DNA of 64,000 nucleotides from Actinocorallia herbida (GTDB lineage Bacteria > Actinomycetota > Actinomycetes > Streptosporangiales > Streptosporangiaceae), in the NCBI RefSeq assembly GCF_003751225.1, contig NZ_RJKE01000001.1, positions 2,852,001 through 2,916,000 on the forward strand. The letters run 5' to 3'. The translations under genes were made by a program, and so were the position numbers. Below are positions 7,708 to 15,267 of the stretch, one piece after another; position 1 is the stretch's first letter; each line of letters begins with the position of its first letter. The notes under the pieces were generated by a model, which searched no databases, was not told the origin of the DNA, and saw nothing but the letters and a program-made list of their open reading frames with translations.

Positions 7708-9431
7708 GGGGCCTCCCCGGAAGAGGCGACCAGGGCCGTCCGCAGCACCTTCCCTGCGGGGTTGCGAGGCAGCGGCTCGCCTTGCAGTCGCCAGGACGTC
7801 GGCACCTTGTACGGCGGCAGGGCGGCCCGGCACCAGGCGGCGAGGGCCTCCTCCCCGGCCGAGGCCCCGGGCCGCAGCACGACGAACGCGGCGACCGCCT
7901 GCCCCGTGACGGGATCGTCCACCCCCGCGACGGCGCATTCCTCGACGTCCGGGTGCTCTTCGAGCCGGTACTCGACCTCGGACGGGTGGACGTTCTCGGC
8001 CGACACGAAGATGAGGTCCCGGGCCCGGGAGTCGACGTAGAGGAACCCGTCGGAGATCCGCCCGACGTCGCCCATGGCGAGCCATCTGCCCGGCCCGAAC
8101 GCCTCGGACGTCGCCGCGGGGTCGTGCCAGTAGCCGAGCATCGTGTACGGGCTCCGTACGTGCAGGAACCCTTCGGCTCCTTCAGGCAGGTCCTTGCCTT
8201 CGGCGTCGCGGACGGCGATCTGCACGCCGTCCTGGATCGGGCCGGTGGACTCGGGCCGGGCGGCGAAGTCGGGGCCGCCGATGCTCGCGACGATGCTGCC
8301 GCCCTCGCTGCTGGTGTAGCCCATCCGGAAGCCCGCCGCCGCCGAGGGGAACGCCGCGCACAGGAGCCGCCGCAGCGCCGGGCTCAGCGGCGCGCCGCCG
8401 ACGACGACGCTGGCGAGCGCCGACAGGTCGTGCCCGGCCAGCGCGGGGTGGGCGGCGACGCGCGGGGCGGCGCTGCCGACGGAAAGCCAGACGGTGATCT
8501 GCTCGTCGGCCAGCGCGCGCAGGGTCCGTTCCTCATCGAACCTTCCGGGACGGAGCACCAGGAGCCCGCCCGAAGCGGTGAACATCAGGACGGCCCCGTA
8601 GAGGGCCGACAAGTGGAACAGGGGAGGGGAGACCAGGACGCGCGCGGGAGGCGGCGGCTCGGAGGGCAGGGCACCGACGCGGAGCAGCGCGTTGAACCTG
8701 TTGCACGCGACGAACCCGGCGACGCCCCGGTGGCCGTGCACGACGGCCTTGGGGCGGCCCGTCGTGCCGCTGGTGAAGATCAGCAGGGCGGGGTCGTCCT
8801 CGTCCGGCGGTGGCACGAGGGGCGGCGTGTGGTGGCCGGAGGTGATCCGGGCGTAGAGCGCGGGCGTGAACTCGAGCCGCGGGACGGCCGGCGCGACCCG
8901 TTCGACGGCGGCGAGCCGCCGCGCGTCGCCGAGCACCACGCGCGGTGCGACGAGATCGAGCGCCGCCGCGGTCTCCGGGTCGCTCCAGTAGGAGTTCATC
9001 GCGGTGACGACCCCGCCCGCCGCGAGCACCGCCCAGAACCCGAGCACCCACTCGATGCCGTTGGCGGCGTGCAGCGCGACCCGGTCGCCCGGCCCGACCC
9101 CGTGCTCGTCCCGCAGGATCCGCGCGAGCGCGGAGACCGCCCACAGCGCCTCCCGGTAGGTGAGCCGCCGCTCGTCGTCGGCGAGGTACTCCCGCTCGGG
9201 ATACGCGCCCGCGGCCTCGGTGAGCAGCCCGAGCACCGACCGCGGCCGCTCGGCGAACACCGCCATCCGCTCCCCGCGCACCTCCTCCTCGACCACGGCG
9301 AACGCCCCATTCGGCCCGATCAGCCCCCGCCCGAACACGCTCCCCGACGCGTTCGGAAAGGTCGCCCGCATTAGCGCGCTGGGCTCTCCGCCCTCGTGCT
9401 CGGGAAGGCCGCCTCCACCCGGCGCGCTCAC
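7704..9431 (-). CDS. AMP-forming acyl-CoA synthetase (FadD-like)
   Basis: 575-residue adenylate-forming ligase. Motifs: IFTSGTTGRPKAVVHGHRG (about 218), GYTSSEGG (about 365), MGDVGRISDGFLYVDSRARD then ENVHPSEVEYRL (about 455-490), and RNPAGKVLRTAL at the end with the catalytic lysine. GTG 9431 overlaps the crotonase stop as GTGA, which favours this start. The first 50 residues are non-conserved and an internal start is possible. It sits in the operon between the crotonase-like and the terminal amidohydrolase genes, so it likely activates the substrate or a late carboxylate intermediate of that pathway. Confidence 0.9.
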   Translation of the reverse strand: MSAPGGGGLPEHEGGEPSALMRATFPNASGSVFGRGLIGPNGAFAVVEEEVRGERMAVFAERPRSVLGLLTEAAGAYPEREYLADDERRLTYREALWAVSALARILRDEHGVGPGDRVALHAANGIEWVLGFWAVLAAGGVVTAMNSYWSDPETAAALDLVAPRVVLGDARRLAAVERVAPAVPRLEFTPALYARITSGHHTPPLVPPPDEDDPALLIFTSGTTGRPKAVVHGHRGVAGFVACNRFNALLRVGALPSEPPPPARVLVSPPLFHLSALYGAVLMFTASGGLLVLRPGRFDEERTLRALADEQITVWLSVGSAAPRVAAHPALAGHDLSALASVVVGGAPLSPALRRLLCAAFPSAAAGFRMGYTSSEGGSIVASIGGPDFAARPESTGPIQDGVQIAVRDAEGKDLPEGAEGFLHVRSPYTMLGYWHDPAATSEAFGPGRWLAMGDVGRISDGFLYVDSRARDLIFVSAENVHPSEVEYRLEEHPDVEECAVAGVDDPVTGQAVAAFVVLRPGASAGEEALAAWCRAALPPYKVPTSWRLQGEPLPRNPAGKVLRTALVASSGEAP

Positions 9432-10177
9432 GGGGCACCCGCTGTGGCGTTGCGGGCGCGGAGGGCGGCTACGGCGTGTTGTTGGGCGGTGGCCTCGTGT
9501 TCGAGGGATTCGGGGAAGGAGGCGGTCCAGGAGGCGTCCAGGACGGAGAGGGTGCCGGAGGCGGCGGCGGGGGAGAGGGCGGCCAGGCGGGTGGTCCAGT
9601 CGGTGACGGTGGCGTCGAGGTCGGGGGCGGGGACGACGAGGTTCGCCAGGCCGAGGGCGGCGGCTTCCGGGGCGTCGACGATGCGGCCGAGGAGGGTGAG
9701 CTCCTTGGCCTTGTGGGGGCCGACGAGGCGGGGGAGGAGCCAGCTGAGGCCGCCGTCGGGAGAGAGGCCGACGCGGGAGAAGACCGCGCCGAAGCGGGCC
9801 CGCTCGGAGGCCAGGACGAGGTCGCAGCCCAGGGCGAGGCTCATGCCGACGCCGGCGGCGACGCCGTCGACCCGGGCGAGGGTGGGTTTGGGCATGGTGT
9901 GGAGGCGGACGATGATCGAGGCGATCTCGCGCATCTTCGCGGTGACCTGGTCGGCCGAGGCGTTGATGTTGCCGGAGAGGTCGGCGCCGGACGAGAACTC
10001 GCCGCCCGCGCCGGACAGGACCAGCACGCGGGCGTCGTCGTCCTCGGCGAAGCGCTCAAGGCCGTCGCCGAAGAGCGCCCACGAGGCCGAGTCGAGGGCG
10101 TTCTTCACGCGGGGCCGGTTGAACGTCAGCCGGGTGACCTCCCCGGGCTCGTACAGAACGGGCGGTTCGTCGCTCAC
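9428..10177 (-). CDS. Crotonase-fold enoyl-CoA hydratase/isomerase family protein
   Basis: 249 residues, GTG start at 10177 overlapping the amidohydrolase stop (GTGA). Crotonase landmarks: NRPRVKNALD, oxyanion-hole segment SGAGGEFSSGADLSG (about 58), second oxyanion segment DGVAAGVGMSLALGCD (about 103), and FGAVFSRVGLSPDGG (about 130). The two glutamates of classical hydratases (E144 and E164 in rat enzyme numbering) align to Ser and Phe here, but the SPDGG aspartate resembles isomerase-type members such as PaaG. Isomerisation or another chemistry is therefore more likely than simple hydration. It is one of two crotonase genes in this operon. Confidence 0.85.
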   Translation of the reverse strand: MSDEPPVLYEPGEVTRLTFNRPRVKNALDSASWALFGDGLERFAEDDDARVLVLSGAGGEFSSGADLSGNINASADQVTAKMREIASIIVRLHTMPKPTLARVDGVAAGVGMSLALGCDLVLASERARFGAVFSRVGLSPDGGLSWLLPRLVGPHKAKELTLLGRIVDAPEAAALGLANLVVPAPDLDATVTDWTTRLAALSPAAASGTLSVLDASWTASFPESLEHEATAQQHAVAALRARNATAGAP

Positions 10178-11379
10178 GCGTCCTCCCCTGTCGGGAGGCC
10201 GAGGCATTCGGCGAGGTTGTCGCGCATGATGCGGCGGATGGCGGTGTCGTCGAAGCCCTTGAGCTCGCGCACGTAGTCGGTGGGTTCGGGGAGGCCCTCG
10301 CCGTGCGGCCAGTCGGAGCCGAACAGGACCCGCTCGACGCCGATCCAGGAGACGAGGCCGGCGACGTCCTCCTCGAAGTACGGCGCCACCCAGACGTGTT
10401 CGCGCAGCGCGTCGCCGGGGTCGTGCCGGAAGTGCCGGGGCTGCTGGTTGGCGAGCTTGCGCAGCCGTTTGACGAGCTGCGGCACCCACGCCGACCCGTT
10501 CTCGATGCTCATGACCTTCAGCGAAGGGTGCCGGTCGAACACGCCGCGGATGACCATCGCGCCGAGCGCGTCATGGATGGCCCGGTCGCTGACGACGAGC
10601 TTCGTGAGCGGGTCGAGGTGGAACGGGTCGTAGTCGGCGGGGCCGCCCCAGGCGCCGGAGAGCAGCGTGTAGCCGCTGTCGGAGAGATGGAACGCGACGG
10701 GCACGCCGGCCTCGGCGAGCCGCGCCCAGAACGGGTCGTGCGACGGGTGCCCGAGGTCGCGGGGCCGTCCGTCGGCGCCGGGTACGGGCGCGGGACGCAC
10801 GCACACGACCCGCGCGCCGAGCGCGAGGCATCTGTCGAGTTCGGTGACGGCGGCGGCCGGGTCGGCGAGGGACAGCATCGGCGCCGCGCACAGCCGCTCG
10901 CGGTGGTGGTAGCCCCAGTCGTCCTCCAGCCAGCGGTTGAAGGCGTGCAGGGTGGCCATGGTCGCGTCGACGTCGTGGCGCAGCGCCTGCTCGACGCCGC
11001 AGCCGAGGGTGGGGAAGAGCAGCGCGAGCGCGAGTCCCTGCGCGTCGAGGCGGGTGACGCGGGCGTCGCGGTCGCGGTACTCCGGGTGGATCGGCTCGAC
11101 CACGCGCAGGCTGTCGGGGTCGACGCCTTCGGGGATCGCGCCGCGGAAGTAGGGGTCGAGCGCGCCGGGCCGCAGCACGGGGTCGAAGGTCGGATTGGGG
11201 ATGAACCGGTTGACCTTCTCGCCGATGAGGATCATCGGCCGGTCGTCGGCCCGCACCACCTGGACGCCTCGGCGGCGGAAGCGCCGGTCGAGGTGGCGGG
11301 TGAAGGCGTCGATCGTCTCGTAGTAGTGGTTGTCGGCGTCGAACGGCCGGAACGCGCGGCCGTCCAGGGTCATGGGCAT
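10174..11379 (-). CDS. TIM-barrel amidohydrolase-2 family protein, long form
   Basis: 401 residues. Begins with the strand FRPFDADNHYYE, where this subgroup replaces the metal-binding HxH by D-x-N-H. Other landmarks: RFIPNPTFDPV (about 60), VRPAPVPG (about 195), AFHLSDSGY (about 230), MSIENGSAWVP (about 300) and LFGSDWPHGEG (about 365) with the conserved barrel Asp. It is a clear paralogue of the protein at 20984-22165 (same NHxYE, FIPNPTFD, SDSGY, IENGxxWVP and FGSDWPH blocks). Both sit next to a FadE pair and a crotonase gene, which suggests a common step in two related pathways, perhaps hydrolysis or decarboxylation of an acyl-CoA or diketone. This role is inference. Confidence 0.85.
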   Translation of the reverse strand: MPMTLDGRAFRPFDADNHYYETIDAFTRHLDRRFRRRGVQVVRADDRPMILIGEKVNRFIPNPTFDPVLRPGALDPYFRGAIPEGVDPDSLRVVEPIHPEYRDRDARVTRLDAQGLALALLFPTLGCGVEQALRHDVDATMATLHAFNRWLEDDWGYHHRERLCAAPMLSLADPAAAVTELDRCLALGARVVCVRPAPVPGADGRPRDLGHPSHDPFWARLAEAGVPVAFHLSDSGYTLLSGAWGGPADYDPFHLDPLTKLVVSDRAIHDALGAMVIRGVFDRHPSLKVMSIENGSAWVPQLVKRLRKLANQQPRHFRHDPGDALREHVWVAPYFEEDVAGLVSWIGVERVLFGSDWPHGEGLPEPTDYVRELKGFDDTAIRRIMRDNLAECLGLPTGEDA

Positions 11380-11415
11380 CGGGGGGCCTCCTCGCCGGGG
11401 GTGGGGTGGACGGGC

Positions 11416-12276
11416 TCAGCCGGGCTCGGGCACGTCGAAGTGCTCGTCCCTGAGCTGGAAGGCGCGCTTGGTGCCGTGCTCGGCGCGGACCTTCACGAAG
11501 TTGAACTCGTCGGCGCCGAACTGGAGGTTCGTGCCGTAGGCGTGGAAGAGGTAGCTCGCCACCTCTTCGCCCTGGTATCCCTGCATCTGCTCGACGAGTC
11601 GGAACGCCTCCTTGGCGATCGCGATCCCGTCGGCGGGCATCTTCGCGACCTTCGCCGCCCAGTAGGCGGCCCGGTCCGGGACGTCGGCGGACGCGACGGT
11701 CTCGGTGAAGGCGCCGGGCAGGTCGGCGGCCTCGACCATGTCACCGGTGAGCAGCAGGCGGCGGGCGAGGACGGGGCCGAGCCGGTAGAAGAACAGGTGG
11801 AGGTTGCCGAGGGCGGGCCCGAGGAACCGGGTCGCGGGCATGCCGACCTTGGCGTCCGCCGCTATGACGGATATGTCGGACATGAGGGCGAGTTCGAAGG
11901 CGCCGCCCAGGGCGTACCCCTGGATCTCCGCGATCGTCACCTTCGGATAGCCCAGGTAGCCGTGGTAGAACGCGAACGTCTCCCGGTCCACCGAGAGGCG
12001 GCGGCGCTGGCTCGGCCGCCGCCGGGCGCGGGGATCGGCGGCGTCCCCGTACCAGGCGTAGGCGTTGCCCATGTCGGCGCCTGTGCTGAACACCCCGCCG
12101 GAGCCGCGCAGATGGACGACCTTGATGTCGTCGTCCTCGGCGAGATCGTCCAGATGGGCGCCGAGTCGCCGGCGCATCGCCGGGTCGTAGGCGTTCCTCC
12201 TCTCCGGGGCGTTGAAGGTGATGCGGGCGATGCCCGTTGTGGCGTCCCGGTCCAGGAGCACCCGGTCGTCGGTCAC
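11416..12276 (-). CDS. Crotonase-fold enoyl-CoA hydratase family protein
   Basis: 286 residues with GTG start at 12276 behind a good SD (AGGAGGCGAC). Motifs: FNAPERRNAYDPAM (about 20), RGSGGVFSTGADMG (about 57), EIQGYALGGAFELALMSDI (about 115). GGAFELA keeps the first classical catalytic glutamate, whereas the second motif reads VGMPATRFLGP, so the second is lost. The C-terminal extension (about 240-286; FHAYGTNLQFGADEFNFV) is longer than usual. It lies just downstream of the FadE pair and so probably acts on the unsaturated CoA ester they make. Confidence 0.86.
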   Translation of the reverse strand: MTDDRVLLDRDATTGIARITFNAPERRNAYDPAMRRRLGAHLDDLAEDDDIKVVHLRGSGGVFSTGADMGNAYAWYGDAADPRARRRPSQRRRLSVDRETFAFYHGYLGYPKVTIAEIQGYALGGAFELALMSDISVIAADAKVGMPATRFLGPALGNLHLFFYRLGPVLARRLLLTGDMVEAADLPGAFTETVASADVPDRAAYWAAKVAKMPADGIAIAKEAFRLVEQMQGYQGEEVASYLFHAYGTNLQFGADEFNFVKVRAEHGTKRAFQLRDEHFDVPEPG

Positions 12277-12295
12277 GTCGCCTCCTAAGGGCGGG

Positions 12296-13453
12296 TCAGG
12301 AAGAGCGCGGCAGGCCGAGGCCGCGTTCGGCGATGATGCGCCGCTGCACCTCGCTCGACCCGCCCCAGATCGGCAGGACGACCGCGTGTCGGAACTCCTC
12401 GGCGAACGCGCCGCCGGCCACCGCGTCCGGGTCGCCGACCTCGCGCAGCCCCTCGGGGCCGAGCAGGTCGAGCAGGACCGAGGAGAACCGCACCCGGGAC
12501 TCGGCGTGGAACAGGTTGTGCATGGACGCCTCGACCGTCGGGGTGCCGCCGGTCGCCTCGATCCAGCAGGCCCGGCGGCCGAGCAGCTTGGCCACCTCGA
12601 CGTCGATCGCGAGCCGGGCCAGGCGCTCGCGCACGACCGGGTCGCCGAGCGACGCGGTGTGCGGTGACCCGGGGTTCCGCGCGGCGGCGACGATCGTCTC
12701 CAGCAGACGGGAGTCGTCTCCGATGCCGCTGCGCTCGAACGTCAGGGCCAGCATGAGCACGTCCCAGCCGCCGTCGACCTCGCCGACGCGGGCGGAGTCG
12801 GGCACCCGGACGTCGGTGTAGTGGACGGTGTTGGTGCGCTCGCCGCCCAGGGTCGCGATCGGGCGGATCTCGATGCCGGGCGCGTCCGTCGGGACGAGGA
12901 AGAGGGTGAGGCCCTTGTGCTTGGGCGCCTCGGCGTTCGTGCGGGTGAGGAGGAAGACGTAGTGGGCCTCCTCGGCGAGGGTGGTGAACACCTTCTGGCC
13001 GTTGACGACCCAGCCGTCGCCGTCCCGTTCCGCCCTGGTGCGGGCCGAGGCCACGTCGGAGCCGCCGTGCGGTTCGGTGTACCCGAGGCAGAGGAGGATC
13101 TCGCCGCGCACCGCACGCGGCACGACGTCCGCCTTCATCTCCGGAGACCCGGCCGCGAGGATCGTGCGCGCGACGAGGACGGTCATGCCGAGCCCCTCGG
13201 TGGGCGCGTGCCGCCGTTTGAGCTCCTCCCGCATCGCCATCAGCTCCAGGGGACTGCGCCCCTGCCCGCCGTACTCCACCGGCCAGCCCGCGGCCAGCCA
13301 GCCGCGCCGGGCCAGTGCGCGGTGCAGCTCCCAGTCGTGCATGGACCCGCTCCGCCTGACGCGCTCGCGGACCTCGGGCGTCAGATGCTCGTCCAGGTAG
13401 GCGGCGACCTCGGCGCGGAACGCCTCGGCCGCGGCGTCGAGTTCGAAGTTCAC
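12296..13453 (-). CDS. Acyl-CoA dehydrogenase, large subunit of a FadE pair
   Basis: 385 residues with GTG start at 13453 overlapping the stop of the partner FadE (GTGA). Motifs: GWPVEYGGQGRSPLELMAM (about 58), LCLGYTEPHGGSDVAS (about 122), GQKVFTTLAEEAHYVFLLTRT, and the C-terminal GSSEVQRRIIAERGLGLPRS. The residue before GSSE is Gly, not the MCAD Glu. Adjacent FadE genes in actinobacteria often form alpha2beta2 heterotetramers, as in the steroid side-chain enzymes ChsE1-ChsE2 of Mycobacterium tuberculosis, and the immediate overlap with the 341-residue partner fits that. It is close to the protein at 23233-24402 in motif content. Confidence 0.9.
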   Translation of the reverse strand: MNFELDAAAEAFRAEVAAYLDEHLTPEVRERVRRSGSMHDWELHRALARRGWLAAGWPVEYGGQGRSPLELMAMREELKRRHAPTEGLGMTVLVARTILAAGSPEMKADVVPRAVRGEILLCLGYTEPHGGSDVASARTRAERDGDGWVVNGQKVFTTLAEEAHYVFLLTRTNAEAPKHKGLTLFLVPTDAPGIEIRPIATLGGERTNTVHYTDVRVPDSARVGEVDGGWDVLMLALTFERSGIGDDSRLLETIVAAARNPGSPHTASLGDPVVRERLARLAIDVEVAKLLGRRACWIEATGGTPTVEASMHNLFHAESRVRFSSVLLDLLGPEGLREVGDPDAVAGGAFAEEFRHAVVLPIWGGSSEVQRRIIAERGLGLPRSS

Positions 13454-14475
13454 GCGGATGCGTCCTTTCCGGCGGCGGGGCCGTGCAGGAGGTCGGCGAG
13501 GCGCTGGTACTCGCGCTGGAGCGAGCCCCACACCAGGGGGAGCGCCTGCGCGCGGCGGTAGTAGAGCTGGATGTCGTACTCGCGGCTGAAGCCGTAGCCG
13601 CCGTGGAAGTGCAGGCTGTCGCCCGCGACGGCCACGGCCAGCTCGCCCGCGAAGCAGAACGCCATCGCGGTGAGCGCCGCGCCGCGCGGGTCGCCGGCGT
13701 CGACCGCGCAGGCGGCCTCGCGGACCAGCAGCCGGGCGCCGTCGACGCCCGTCGCGTGGTCGGCCAGCCGGTGCGCGACGGTCTGGAAGGTCGCGACGGG
13801 CCGCCCGAAGACCTCGCGCTCCCGCACATAGCCGACGCCCAGTTCCAGCGCCCGCGCCGCGACGCCGACGAGCTGGGCCGCGGTGAGCAGCTGCCAGTCG
13901 CGGCGGCCGTCCTCGAACAGGGCGACGGCGCGCTCTCCTCCGGCGAGCGCGGGCAGGCCCGGCCCGTCGGGGAGGAACCGGTCGGCCAGGGGCAGGCAGC
14001 CGAGGTTGGGCGCGATCGGCGGCGGGACGGCCTGGGCGGCGCGCAGCGCGAGGCCGTCGTGGTACAGGACGACGTCGGCGACGGACCCGGCCGGGACGAG
14101 CGCGGCCCGTCCCCCGGAGACCGGGCGCAGGGCCAGGGTCGCGACGGACCCGGCCTCGCACTCCCGGAGGAGCTCCGCCGCGTCCGGCCCGCCGCAGGCC
14201 GCCAGCACCCGCGCCGCGGCGAGCGTTTCGACCACGGGGGCCGAGGCCAGCGCGCGGCCGGCCTGCTCGGTGATCAGCGTGAGCTGGAGCGCCGTCGCGG
14301 CCCCGGGCCCGGCGGCGAGGCCGGGCACGCCCAGGCCGCGCAGCGCCTTCCACAGCACGGGATCGAATCCCGTGCCCTCCGCGGCGCGCACCCGCTCCGC
14401 CGGCGACTCCTTGGCGAGGAGCGCGGCGGCCGCGGCTTCCAGCTCCGTCTCCTCGGTGCTGAGCGCAAGATCCAT
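13450..14475 (-). CDS. Acyl-CoA dehydrogenase, small subunit of a FadE pair
   Basis: 341 residues, first gene of the seven-gene minus-strand operon. N-terminal helical domain from MDLALSTEETELEAAA; the middle domain is short and lacks the usual SEPxxGSD motif; LELGVGYVREREVFGRPVATF and FHGGYGFSREYDIQLYYRRA mark the C-terminal bundle. The chain lacks the terminal GTSEIQR motif. Such shortened subunits serve as the partner of a full-length FadE in heterotetrameric enzymes; the next gene encodes that full-length partner. ATG 14475 follows the divergent promoter region shared with the thioesterase gene at 14764. Confidence 0.87.
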   Translation of the reverse strand: MDLALSTEETELEAAAAALLAKESPAERVRAAEGTGFDPVLWKALRGLGVPGLAAGPGAATALQLTLITEQAGRALASAPVVETLAAARVLAACGGPDAAELLRECEAGSVATLALRPVSGGRAALVPAGSVADVVLYHDGLALRAAQAVPPPIAPNLGCLPLADRFLPDGPGLPALAGGERAVALFEDGRRDWQLLTAAQLVGVAARALELGVGYVREREVFGRPVATFQTVAHRLADHATGVDGARLLVREAACAVDAGDPRGAALTAMAFCFAGELAVAVAGDSLHFHGGYGFSREYDIQLYYRRAQALPLVWGSLQREYQRLADLLHGPAAGKDASA

Positions 14476-14763
14476 CGGACCTCGTTCCGGGTCGAAAGCT
14501 CAAGAAAACCGGCTGACTCCGTCGAGAGTTCCAGCCGCATCGGGACGTGTCAATGCTCCCTCTCAGATACTGCTCATCAAGACTTCCGGAAAGTGGTACG
14601 CGACGTGCAATTGAGTGTGATGCATGTTCTCGAAAAGGTGCTCTGTGATGCCGCCGCCTCCCCGGACCAAGGGCCCGCGAGCACGGGACCCGGCGACGAG
14701 AAGCCCGCAGCACGCGTGAGAACATGATTCTTAGATCAAGGAATGAAGGTTCTAGGAGGGCGC
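14476..14763. promoter_or_regulatory. Divergent promoter region of FadE operon and thioesterase
   Basis: 288 bp without a gene, less GC-rich than the surroundings. It must carry the promoters of the minus-strand operon (start 14475) and the thioesterase (start 14764). An imperfect 18-bp palindrome, ATTCTTAGATCAAGGAAT at 14727-14744, lies just before the thioesterase SD (AGGAGG, 14754-14759) and is a candidate operator. No promoter hexamers are convincing enough to place. Confidence 0.45.
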
Positions 14764-15255
14764 ATGGCGATCGCGGGGAACGGGCGGGCGGAAGGGCTCG
14801 GCGGGCAGGGCGCCGTCGCGTTCGCGCTGGGCGACCACGTGCTGGGCGCCCTCGGGATGTACGACGTCGCCACCCCCGAGGGGGCCGACCTCGCCGTCGC
14901 GGTCCCGCTCACGCCCCGGGTGGTGAACACCAGAGGCGGACTCCAGGGCGGGCTGATCGCCACCCTCGTGGACATCGCCGCCGGACGGGCGGTCGCCCGC
15001 GGGATGCCCGACGGTGACAGCGCGGCGACCGCCGACCTGACCATCCGCTACCTGTCGCCCGTCGCCGTCGGGCCCGCCGTCGCCGTCGTCCGGATCCTGC
15101 GGCGCGGCAGGTCCCTCACCGTCGCCGAGGTGACCGTCCATGACGAAGGACGCGACGTGGTCGCCGCCGTGGCCACGTTGTCCTTCGTCACGGTCCCGCT
15201 GCGCCCCGGCCAGCCCCGCGCGAGCGACTTCGAGCCCGGCGGCGCGGGCCGCTGA
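14764..15255 (+). CDS. PaaI-family hotdog thioesterase
   Basis: 163 residues from ATG 14764 behind AGGAGG at 14754-14759; an upstream in-frame ATG at 14743 lacks an SD. The PaaI signature appears as NTRGGLQGGLIATLVDIAAG (about 58), with the N-x-x-G-x-x-Q-G-G-x6-D pattern of phenylacetyl-CoA-type thioesterases, followed by ADLTIRYLSPVAVGP. It is a cytoplasmic acyl-CoA hydrolase, transcribed divergently from the FadE operon and convergent with the ligase-P450 pair (12-nt gap). Probable role: salvage of CoA from trapped intermediates of these pathways. Confidence 0.83.
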   Translation: MAIAGNGRAEGLGGQGAVAFALGDHVLGALGMYDVATPEGADLAVAVPLTPRVVNTRGGLQGGLIATLVDIAAGRAVARGMPDGDSAATADLTIRYLSPVAVGPAVAVVRILRRGRSLTVAEVTVHDEGRDVVAAVATLSFVTVPLRPGQPRASDFEPGGAGR

Positions 15256-15267
15256 CCCGGGCCCGGG

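Noticed and set aside
14341-14380. tRNA-like hairpin GCACGGGAT/ATCCCGTGC
   Set aside because: It lies inside the FadE gene and encodes conserved protein; no cloverleaf or CCA-end structure is present.
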